DNA from: Ciona savignyi
Taxonomy: Eukaryota; Chordata; Ascidiacea; Phlebobranchia; Cionidae
Length of the DNA: 64,000 bases
Direction of reading: 5' to 3'
Assembly: GCA_000149265.1 (NCBI GenBank)
Contig: CH002675.1
Span: forward strand, 207,751-271,750
Part shown: positions 37,226-47,514 of the stretch, one piece after another
Layout: every line of letters starts with the position of its first letter
Position numbering within the stretch: the first letter of the stretch is position 1
The notes under the pieces: model-generated
Told to the model about the DNA's origin: nothing
Databases searched by the model: none
What the model saw: only the letters and a program-made list of their open reading frames with translations
Made by a program: the position numbers and the translations under genes

Positions 37226-40200
37226 CTTTCAAAACTACTAACCTCCCAAAAATTGCTCACAAGTCTTCCCGGGAACAAGCCTGTTCATGACGAACATCTG
37301 TTTATTGTAACGCATCAAGGTAAATCACCTACGATGAGCTAGAAAACAATATTAAGCCTATTTACATGGGCAATTTTTGCGAGTTAACTCGCATCGCTAA
37401 CCCGGTTAAATTTGACGCACGCATTGCGTCATCACGGTTCAGTGATTATGCGGGTTTCCAATCGGGTTTTCCTAACTCGCTCGCGCATGGTAGGTTAACT
37501 CGCATTCGTCATTCATTTGGATACCAGTATCTTCAGGTAGCTTGTTTAATGTTTCGTTTTAAGTTATGCTTGTGGGATGACTGAAGTGAAATTACTGTCA
37601 TCATAACTATTATTTATTTTCTTTTTATACTTTATGTAGTGTGTTAAACTTAGGAATATTTATAGCCCAACCTATATAAAATTTCCTTCATTTGTATAAA
37701 CAAAATAACTGTAAACTTTTTCGTGCAACATTTTTTGGAAATTGTACAAAATTAGAAGATAAATTAACAAACAACAACTAAATGCGGGTTACATAAACGC
37801 TCCATGTAAATTGAACTGCTTAGCGCGTAAAGAGAGGGAATACCCACGATGCGAACTAAAGCGAGTTAACTCGCATCGCAAACCCGATCATGTAAATAGG
37901 CTTATTGAAACTTTAATTTGTTCTTACACCTGATGTTAATTGATGAATTGTAATCTGGTCTAGTCATAATTCGAGCAGGATTTTGAAAATCTACAACTAG
38001 TTTATTAGTAGGTGAAAATCCAAACCCAATGCTACCACAAGAAATAACACGTCGCCCAATGTTCGGTAGTCATTACATAAATATACTGCAAAAAAAGTTA
38101 ATTAGATTTTCACGGATCTTGGGATTTTCACCATGCGTAAACCGTTAAATATTGGGTTTTGACATATCTAGGTAATATTAACTATCATATCCAAGTTGCA
38201 AGATCTTTTTTCAAAAAAGGGGCCATAGTTATAAGATTCGCGGTGAATTTGATGTGTAACTAGTGTTTTGTGACGTCATAAATAAGCTTTTGACATTTAT
38301 TAAAAACAATGAATATCATTGTAATATTACGTCTTTAACATACGATACTAAGATATAAATTAAATAGAATGATATTATATAATATTACATTAACGTGGAC
38401 TATTTTATACTCATTATATTACATGAGACGTAACGTGAACTATTTAAATATTATATCATGTTCGCGACGTACCGTTTAGCATTTTAACCAAATTTAAAGT
38501 AATGCGAACAATTTATACAACAAACCGTGTTTCATTTTGTTATTCACGTTGATTTTATTTTTAAATTTTTGTTCCAGTTACGCTTGAATGGCAATTTTGG
38601 ATTAATATCTCTTATTGAGATACGAATACCTAGAAATCAAAATTTTATTTTCCCTTCGTACCGTCGGCTTATTTCTCGTAAATGGTAATGTTAACCAAAT
38701 ATTTTACTTAGCGTAGTTGGGTAACACTTTAACAATCAAATCAAAAGATACTTTTTTATCGAAATCGGTTAAGTCGAACTCGAGTTATAGGCGATGAAAC
38801 ATGGCGTGGTCCTAGAAAAAATGTAATCGAGGTGGCGAGTGTTACGTACGATTTACCTGATCAGGTGGAGTTTGCGAGAAACGCCAAGTTAAAATACCCG
38901 ATTGGATGTTCGCTATTTTCTAAAAAGCTTACGTCGTGCCACATTGCTAACATGAGACTACAGAATATCATTTGTTTATTATATAAACTGTTTGAAAAAA
39001 TTATAATCTAAATCTTTATTTCAATTCGTGAAAATAATAGTTCAATGAGTAACGCAGCGATAGCAATTTGAAAGGTTTGTTGGGTATTAACAACATCGGA
39101 TCAGAAAGACGTGATGTGGTGGCCGGCGCAGAAATTTTGCTCTTACTAGAGAGTGTCAAAAACTGGTTAACCGCCACTATTTTTAAAACACATTTTGAAA
39201 TCACGCTTTAGGTTCAATCGGGTTTACTGGTTACCTTATCACACTTGGTATAACTTATACAAAGTGTATATTGTTTTTTTTCTGGGTTTTCGAGTAACTA
39301 ATCCAAACTAATCCAAACGAGTTACTGATCCAAATTTATTTCGGAATAAAGTATCACGTTGGTATTCAAAAACCAACAATAACACAAAATATTTATATTG
39401 TTCATTTACCTAGGTTTGGCGGCCACGTCCGCTATATTCATTAATTTATATCCTTTTTTACTGACATGTTCTAACGACTGTTCGTTTTGCCGTCTTTTCC
39501 CGTTCCTGTATCGTGATTATATTCGTTTGCCCTTTTTTAAAACTGGGGCAAAAAATGAATAAACTAAAAAAAATATCGTTTCATTTGTTTAGTATTAATT
39601 AAATGTTAACCAGCTCGTTTGCATACCTAATAATAGTGCATTACGATTGCTTATGTGTGTTCAATTTTAGTGGGTTTTCTGAAGTAAACTGTATTGTTTT
39701 GATTTAAAATGTACTGATTTGTGTAAATATGTAACTTTCGTGGAAATTTGATTTTTTTACTTTTATCCCAACAATGGGAATTCCCCATTACGGTAAGATC
39801 ATTTTTGTAAGATCAAAGGACGCGACCAGCATGTTTGATTTTATAAAAGTTTTTGCCTAATTGGATAACCTCTTCTTACTTATTCCTAGACAAGTAACAT
39901 GCCTGTCACGAGCATGAAGAAAACAAATTAAAAAAAACAAGTAAAATAAAAATTTCTTCTCTTAGGATTAGAAAGAAAACCGTAATTATGATTTATAGCT
40001 CAATCTCAGATATCTCACCACATTCACTCGGTTGCCTCTAAATACTACAGGACCGGTTTAATCGCTTGGATCACTTAGATTTATATAAAAAGTAATTCTA
40101 ACCCTGTGCTAAACACTAATCTCAACCCCAGAACTAACTTTACCCAAACCCTAACATTAATATCATGGCTTTTGTAACTACAAAGTATAGTAAGTGATTC

Positions 40201-43200
40201 AAGCGCTCCATGCGACCCAATCGGTCCTGTAGTATTTAGAGGTACCGTATTCACTCGGGCCAAATTTGTTTAAAGCTATAACCGTTTTTTGTTATTTTTA
40301 TATGGTGTATTTTTTTTAGAAAAAAACTAATAATTCTGTTAGACTATATTGGCGAACAAATTTGGAAATTACCTTAATACCATTGTCAATAATGACACAC
40401 TTTTTTAAATTGCAGCATTTGAATTATGGTTCAAGCAAATTATTGTAGAAATCGATTCTATTCGAGAATTATTGGACGAAGAAGATGTAGAAATTTCAAA
40501 CATTTTGACAGTGAACGAACGGTTGCAAAGAATTGGCAAAATATTTCATGTAAGATGGAATCAATTTTAGTAATTTTATTAAAATGTCGCCAAGAACCAT
40601 ATAAAGTCGCTTGGTAGCAATTTAACCTGTATGTCTTTAAGAAAGACACTGTTAATACTGTCATTCTTCGAACTCAGTGGATTATAAAGGTGAAAATTAA
40701 GTAACCTATGAAATTGATCTTTTAAAATAGCAGCACTAAACATAAGTCGGTACCTCTAAATACTTCAGGATCGCTTAGGCCTTAGATCAAGCGCTTGGAT
40801 ACAGGGTCGCTTGGAGCGCTTGGTTTGCTTACTATACTTTGTAATTACATAAGCCTTGGAGAAAACTTCTCTAAAATACTCACTAAAATCCTAAATCCTC
40901 TTACTAAACTAAAGATTATGATATAAATGTTAGGGTTGGGGTTAAAAGTAGTTCTGGGGTTCAGATTAGAGTTTGGGACAGGGTAAGAATTACTTTCCAT
41001 AACAATCTAAGCGCTCAAAAGGCTCCAAGCGCTCAAAGTGGTCCTGTAGTATTTAGTAATAAGTTATGAAACAAACCTAATAACTTACGAAACAAACTTA
41101 AATAACCTCAGCTATTTACCTGTTTATTAATCAAACAGTCGTTTTAACTGCCATATACACTACTGGTACTTTTAAATACACTACTGGTAATGTGATCTAA
41201 CCATACTTAAATTTGGTACAGGTATTAATAGGTCAGTTTGATGTTATTGCCACAATGACTCCCCAAGAATTTTTAAAAATGAGGTGCGTATACCCTAACA
41301 TTATCACCATGAATGTATGCAGAGTCTTGATTTGATTTTTTATGTTAAATTCAAAAATTTGTGGTTGAAATGACCTGTACTTCTTTTCAGTTACCTTTTT
41401 AAATATTATATTCTAGAAACTATCCCATTGAATTAAAAAACAACAAGTAACCATATAATAAAACTGTGCCGATTATAATCCAAAATGAAAAAAAACATTA
41501 GTGTCTAAAGTATTTTATAAAGTTGAACTGTATGAGTATGACTACAATATAAAATTATAAAAAAGTTATTTCTGTAAGTTTAGTGACTTTTACATTTGAA
41601 TAAAAGTTTTACACATAGCTTACAAGACCTGTTTTATTTAGCGATGATAAAATTTTATATAAAGTTTGTGTGATGTTGCTTCTCTACCCAAAGAGGTTAC
41701 GTTCAAAAAAAGGCTTATAACAATTGACAAAACTTACGGAATGGTTAAAACATAGTTTCTTTATACAGAAAATAGCATTTTCAGTTACCTGGCTATGAAA
41801 TTTAACCTTTAATTTGTAGGCATGTACTTGGAAATTCATCCGGTTACCAAAGTTGCCAATTTCGCTTGATAGAAAATAAACTTGGAGTAAGAGAGGTAAG
41901 AACATTTGTACCGTTATTTTCTTATTTCCATCTTGCTATGCTTCAATAAAAACCATTATTATGCTATCTTGGTATATTAAATGTCACTTATTAAAATAAA
42001 TTAAAATTTGAGCATTTTTACATCACTTGATTATCTGCATTATCTGTCAATACTTAACACACAGGATTTGCGGATTAAATATGGTAATCAATCCTATGAG
42101 GATGCCTTCGAAGGGGAGGAACGGGAGTTGGTAATTAGATCCCAAACTGAAGCCAGCCTTTTTACATTGATTGAAAGGTGGTTGACAAAATTAGCTGATG
42201 CAAACAAGTTTGGCTTCTTTGAAAAATTAAAAACCGCGGTTGAACATATGATAACAAATGATGAAGTGAAGGCCAGTGTAAGTAAGACAATTTTTGTGTG
42301 TAGATCGTCATAGCTGTACTTTGTTGTTTATATAAAAATATATTATCAATGATTCAAGGTTGAGTGGTATTTAAGCTATACTGGTTTAATGTTATTTAAA
42401 ATGTTTAAAGTCATTGTAAAAGGGTACGGAATTACCACTTAACTCCCATGAATTGGGTAAATTTACAATTTCTCAACAAATCTAAAAAGGCATCATAAAT
42501 TACTCACACACCATCAAAAGGCAGACAGGCGATTTATCACAATACTCAATCAAATTACAGAAGTGGAGAATGTTGTGAAGTGTGAAAGTGCTTAAATGTG
42601 CATATATTAGTTACCTTTTTCCACCTTTCAATACCATTGTACCCTTTTACAGAAGATAGATAATCAAGTTTTGCGCAAAACCTCTTTAGAAAGTTCTGCC
42701 AAATCAAGAACAAGTTTCGACTCCATTTTGGATAGAGCAAAACATGATGAATTAGTCCAAAAAGGAAACAGACGATTTTCCCACAAAGCAATAGAGGTTA
42801 AAGACTTGTTGATTCATTGCCATATTACTGTGTAAAATGTACAATTTTATTGTTCAATTTGTAAGCATCTTACAAACAGCAAGTGCTTGATACATTTGGG
42901 GCAATAAATTAATTAAAACCGGCAATACTAAATGCACAAACGATAGGGCTCAGTATGCTTATGTGTTTAGTTTTCATGTTTACGTATTTATCATAATCAC
43001 CAACCTGTCTATAAAACAATTATACAGGGAGCTCTTATGATCTTCCACTACTGCAAAGAACCACAATTCCACATACCCCATGCTCTGCTAATCACGCTGA
43101 TTGAAATTGACCAGAAAATGGCACAATGGAGACGTAAGACTAAGAATGTTTGATTTTTGTTAATGTCCATAAAATATAGAGTCCTGGTGCACCTGCCACT

Positions 43201-44334
43201 TGTAATCTAGTGTAGATGATTACTAGGATGCATCATATTTAAGTTAACCTGTGTTTTACCAACTAGTCATAGATAAATCAGTGATAAAAGGCAATCTTGT
43301 ATTAGACCGAAAAGCTGCCTACCATACATGCTTAATACTTCCACCTTAAAATGTTGGACTGTTGCCTGGTACAGCCAGTATAAACAGCTGATTGGCTGGG
43401 TAACATACCGGTTAAAAAAATTTTAATTTTTTATAAGTGCAGTATAATTTTACTACATTTAGGATAGGATAGGATATTCATTTTTATCCCCGTGAATGGG
43501 AAAACCAAGGGGATTAACACACGGGCAATCGTCAGATCACCTTGCGCTCATCGTCGGGCTATTGCAGTGTGTTGTATATGATCGACACGTTCCTTTAATT
43601 TGGTAGAACCCATTAATCCGCTGGGTTTAGGCAATGTTCGTAAAGTGCCTTGCCCAAAAACACAACCCACTAGCTAGCGACCAATTTTGCACCTTCAACC
43701 TTTCGATTGAAAGGCGACGCACTTAACCATTAGACCAACGGGCCGGACTACAACTCAAATCAATAAAAAATTGTAAAAATTTTAATATTTTCTAACATCT
43801 TGTTATTTCAAGATCACCATGCGACTATGGTGCAAAGAATGATCGGAAATTTGGAAGGAACTGGAGGATCCTCTGGGTATATGTACCTGAGGGCACTGTG
43901 CAGGTAACTGCTTCCTTTGGAATTACGATATTCAGGTTTTATCCCTGTAAATAAGGAAACATGGAAGCAATCACACATACAATTTTTAGATTATTTCCTT
44001 AACCAAATAAACCAGGCTTATGCTGAACTAACTGCTAACTGGTGTTGGATATATCGAGATTCCAGTGATTTAATAAGTTAAATAAAAAACTGTAAATTTT
44101 ACACTTTGTAATAGCTTTCATAACCCTCCTTGTGTTTTTCCATGTCCAGTGATTAATATGAATATTGTTATTTTCATGCAAGAAATTACAACATGGTGAA
44201 CTTTTAAATTTACCAACAATGTTGTTTATTTCAGTGATCGATACAAAGTGTTTCTGGACTTAGTCAACATGTCATCTTACTTCATTCCTGAACAGTATTT
44301 ACCCAATCCATCCACTTTAGAGAGCAAAATTTGA
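37226..44334 (+). CDS. TDO2: Tryptophan 2,3-dioxygenase, 5' exon(s) not found
   Basis: Cytosolic haem enzyme that opens the indole ring of L-tryptophan to N-formylkynurenine, the first step of the kynurenine pathway. Exons: 37226-37319, 40416-40549, 41222-41283, 41820-41895, 42065-42277, 42653-42796, 43028-43133, 43813-43903, 44235-44334; all junctions keep GT-AG and phase. Family signatures are [12 protein letters not shown] joined to FELWFKQI (distal His in THQ), [43 protein letters not shown], then [10 protein letters not shown] with the haem-ligand His and GTGGSSGY, ending [18 protein letters not shown]. The visible 339 residues correspond to the vertebrate protein minus about 45 N-terminal residues. 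The introns hold a 550-bp MITE, two palindromic MITEs and a SINE. Convergent with ATP6V1F. Confidence 0.95.
37354..37903. mobile_element. 550-bp MITE in the TDO2 intron
   Basis: Terminal inverted repeats AAGCCTATTTACATG and CATGTAAATAGGCTT, flanked by ATT on both sides (possible 3-bp duplication). Near each end the palindrome GCGAGTTAACTCGC occurs, followed by ATCGC.AACCCG in the same orientation. It starts 34 bp after a TDO2 donor site. A 72-codon ORF inside has no likely function. A 3-bp duplication would fit PIF/Harbinger-type elements, but ATT is not the usual TWA. Confidence 0.8.
40029..40247. mobile_element. Palindromic MITE, copy 3 (TDO2 intron)
   Basis: Left end CGGTTGCCTCTAAATACTAC, right end GTAGTATTTAGAGGTACCG. 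Flanks CATTCACT (40021-40028) and TATTCACT (40248-40255) suggest an 8-bp target duplication with one change. The core is in the opposite orientation to copy 1. Confidence 0.85.
40748..41056. mobile_element. Palindromic MITE, copy 4 (TDO2 intron)
   Basis: Left end CGGTACCTCTAAATACTTC, right end TGTAGTATTTAG, truncated by a few bases. ACATAAGT on the left and AATAAGT on the right may be the target duplication. It carries an extra ~45-bp stretch (near 40860-40910) not in the other copies. Confidence 0.8.
43461..43748 (-). mobile_element. tRNA-derived SINE (TDO2 intron)
   Basis: Near-full-length reverse copy with intact head (GGCCCGTTGGTCTAATGG in SINE orientation) and ATCCTATCCT tail. A small internal deletion removes the GTAACC motif present in other copies. 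Confidence 0.88.
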
Positions 44335-45828
44335 TGTAAAGAAAGAATGCATTATAAGAAAACCTTATAACCACCAAAATGCTGTTTTGTATCTAAATAG
44401 TCATTAGTATGTGCAACAACTGATATCATACTTTGCCATGTTGCTGTGGCTAACTTTTAAAATCCTTGGTGATACCAAGTTCTTCCATAATTACTCTTAA
44501 AATATAAATGTTTTATTATGGTGTATCCATTTTATTGCCGTGTACCTATGAATGCACTTTCTCATTTTCGGCAATTGATTACCCGACTTGTAGTTTATGT
44601 GTTTAAATATATATTTGGTTAGTTAGGAGGGTTAAGTGGGACATTTTTTCAATATTCGAGTGATATTTTCTTGTTTTGGAATCTGGTTTATGTGTCGACT
44701 TTTAGCAGAAGTTTGGCTGGATGGTAACTGTGGGTGAAAGGTAATCTGAAAATTTCCAGTCCCATGTGTTTTTTAATTCACCGGTATAAAACATAAATAT
44801 CCTATTATGCTTATGGGGGGTTATAACAGAACAATCCCCCAGCATACCGAAACCAACCATAGTTTTACCAAAGCTATTGCAATAGTTTTTCATAATCGAC
44901 ACCTCAGCTCACGGATTGCCTCCATGTTTTATCTGACCATTCAAATGTGTTTAACTTGTTATCAAACCTTTTAAACTTGTATAAAATGCAGTTCCACAAC
45001 TCCTATAATAAATATTTATCTTGCATTGATGATTTAGTGGAACTTCCTTGATATATAGAAAAACTATTTAGTTTCAGTTGATTTCATTACTTACTACTAA
45101 CCAGGCAAACATCACCTATACAATACATAACAGAAACTAAACTAAGCCTCAATTACCAGCAAATAATGCATAAAAACGAACTTAACCATATGTGAAAATT
45201 TAAAAACCAGTAGTTTGAATACATCTTACAAAAATGTGGCAAGTCGAAACCAGTAGGTGAATATTGGACTCGACAGTTGTGTCCTTGAGCAAGGTCGATG
45301 TTGCCTGAATCCAGGGGTTAATGCGGTTTAAACATAGAGCCACTTAATGCTTATTATTCATTTATATTTAACCCTTCACTTCTTTAGTATTGTTTGTTGG
45401 CTCACTTGCTCAGTCAAAAGAGAAAAATTATTACATGAAACACATAATATGCAATATCTGTAAGCATATTTTAGCAGTTTGCGATTCAAGAATAATTCTA
45501 AAATATAAACTGATGGTATGTAATTGCAAAATCAGTATACTTTTTAAACATTGCTTTATTGCACAAACGTTATATCCATCTAACCAAATAGAATACATGG
45601 TTTTAGAAGTTAATCACTAATTTAAGAAACCTCGATAAATATTTAACAATCAATATAAGGACAAGTCACAGAAAAAAATTAAATATATTAGAAACTGCAA
45701 GTGTAAAAAGTACTTACAAGTTTCAATTTTTTTATGTTGGTAAATTCAACACGTTAATTTTCACCGAAACGTTTCGGTATGAAACCAAAAAAGCAAGGAT
45801 CTTTTAGTACAGCAACAAAATACATCAC

Positions 45829-47196
45829 TTATCTAAAATCTTCAGCACTAAACATGCCCTTTGCTCTCCGTAAAATGGAATCCTAAAAAAAATACATTTT
45901 AAATATGGCGACTTCCGTATTACCCAAAAAAACTTTATCCAATTGTAAAGTTTAAAAAAAGTCACACAAACTGTCATTTGTATCGTTGTAGTTGTAGAAT
46001 TCGGATACTAGGCTAATGTTTATACCCTTTATACAACACTTACAGTAATAAGGATAATTAACATGTCCAAACATTCTAATTGCCTTGTATTTTCTACATT
46101 TCAAATCACTTAAGCCAGCCAAAGCCCATTAAATATCTTACCCAGGCCAACCTGTGCAAGTACCAAGGTAGAAAATTAAATCTGGAACCTATGTGGTTAC
46201 CACTAATAATCTGAACCATTTACTAAATTGCTTAGGTTGGACTGTTTTTTAACGGTATTACTATAAAGTTAAAACAGTAGAACCCACTGGAGTAAAGCAA
46301 TGATTATACACACGCTTGACCACCGATATGTATGCGAAGTGTGAATAGTAGATAATAAAACAGAATACGGTTTTAATATGTGTTCTTTGTACCAGATTGT
46401 AAGCAATTACACTGCTTAATACAAATAATTTACCTTTGATGGGTCATAAGGTGCATCCTTGGATGGTATTTCCAACACGCTAGGTATAGGGTCAGTGTGT
46501 GCATCTATTACATGTCTTACCACATCTGCTATAGACTGGCTAATAAGGACAATAGCGATGTCTTTGCGTGTCAAAAAGTTCCTACAAATATTTTGAATTT
46601 ATAGCTTTTGTTGAATGTAAAGGGGTTTGTTGGGTTTTCAACACCAAAGTCAAGTTAACATAGCAGTGGAATTGCGATAAAATCCATTTGAAGATCAAAT
46701 TGCTTCCAAGCAGATTACGCACTTGTAGTCTGACAAACGATGTGTAATCCACTATGTATATTGCTTTATCAATACCAATACTCTGTTGCAGCTTGTACAA
46801 TGTAATAACTTGACTTGGATTAAGTCACGCCAGTTAAAGAACTTATTTATTTCTAAAAACTAAATAAACAGACCTTATTCAATGTTTGGGCATGTGAGTA
46901 AATATCAACTAATTCGGCGATAAATCATGTAGTTAAATCGTTAATACATTACTGAGCAGTGTGTTTATGTTTACTAAATTAGTATTTTACAGAAAGCAAT
47001 ATTGCAAAAGTAAATTTAATGTTAGTTCTCACCGCAAATGTTCTTCTATTTCTGCTGTTGGCGTATCTTTTTCAACGACCATAAAATTCGGCTGTCTGTT
47101 TTTATTTAGCTCACCAATTCCGCCAAGCAAAAATCCTGTGCATGTATCTTCGTCCCCTATTACTGCTAGTAGTTTCCCTGCTCTTGTCACGGCCAT
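45829..47196 (-). CDS. ATP6V1F: V-type proton ATPase subunit F
   Basis: Subunit F of the V1 sector, part of the central rotor stalk that couples ATP hydrolysis to proton pumping into endosomes, lysosomes and secretory vesicles. Three exons: 47196-47033 (starts [20 protein letters not shown], then [18 protein letters not shown]), 46581-46434 (contains [20 protein letters not shown] and [13 protein letters not shown]) and 45882-45829 ([17 protein letters not shown], stop). Splice sites are canonical and phases match. The 121-residue product is close to the 119 residues of the mammalian protein and collinear throughout. The start codon is fixed by this alignment. Divergently placed with RPL10 and convergent with TDO2. 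Confidence 0.97.
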
Positions 47197-47514
47197 CTTA
47201 ATGTTTTGACAACGAAATAGAGGATGAATGTGATGAATTCTTGAGCATAACAGACGAAAATTTGCTGACTATCATATGATGATGACTCATCAACCGGTTT
47301 GGAAATAAAAATAACAAAATTTATTTTAAATTTTTTGTTTTAACCAAATTGAACTTAATTCAAGCATAATTTAATTTTTTTTAATTACTTAATATATTTG
47401 TGGATTTATTTTATTACATCATTTTTTATTTATTGCAAAACTAATTCGCAATAACATAAATAATGCCGCGTCATGGTCATCCGGGTAAGTTTCTTTTAAA
47501 AAGGCTGTGTCATT
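47197..47514. promoter_or_regulatory. Bidirectional promoter between ATP6V1F and RPL10
   Basis: About 320 bp separates the ATP6V1F start codon from the likely RPL10 transcription start. An AP-1-type site TGACTCA lies near 47283. No TATA box is placed properly for RPL10. The RPL10 start is inferred from a pyrimidine tract CCTTTCC at 47515-47521 (5'TOP-like), followed by a short leader exon ending CAGAGCAG|GTACGTG at 47531. Confidence 0.6.

Noticed and set aside
37366..37584. 72-codon ORF
   Set aside because: Inside a MITE within a TDO2 intron and containing its palindromic ends.
47462..47486. Short ATG frame before a GTAAGT donor upstream of RPL10
   Set aside because: It does not match RPL10; the accepted start MGRRPAR at 47660 is fixed by the family and preceded by its own acceptor.
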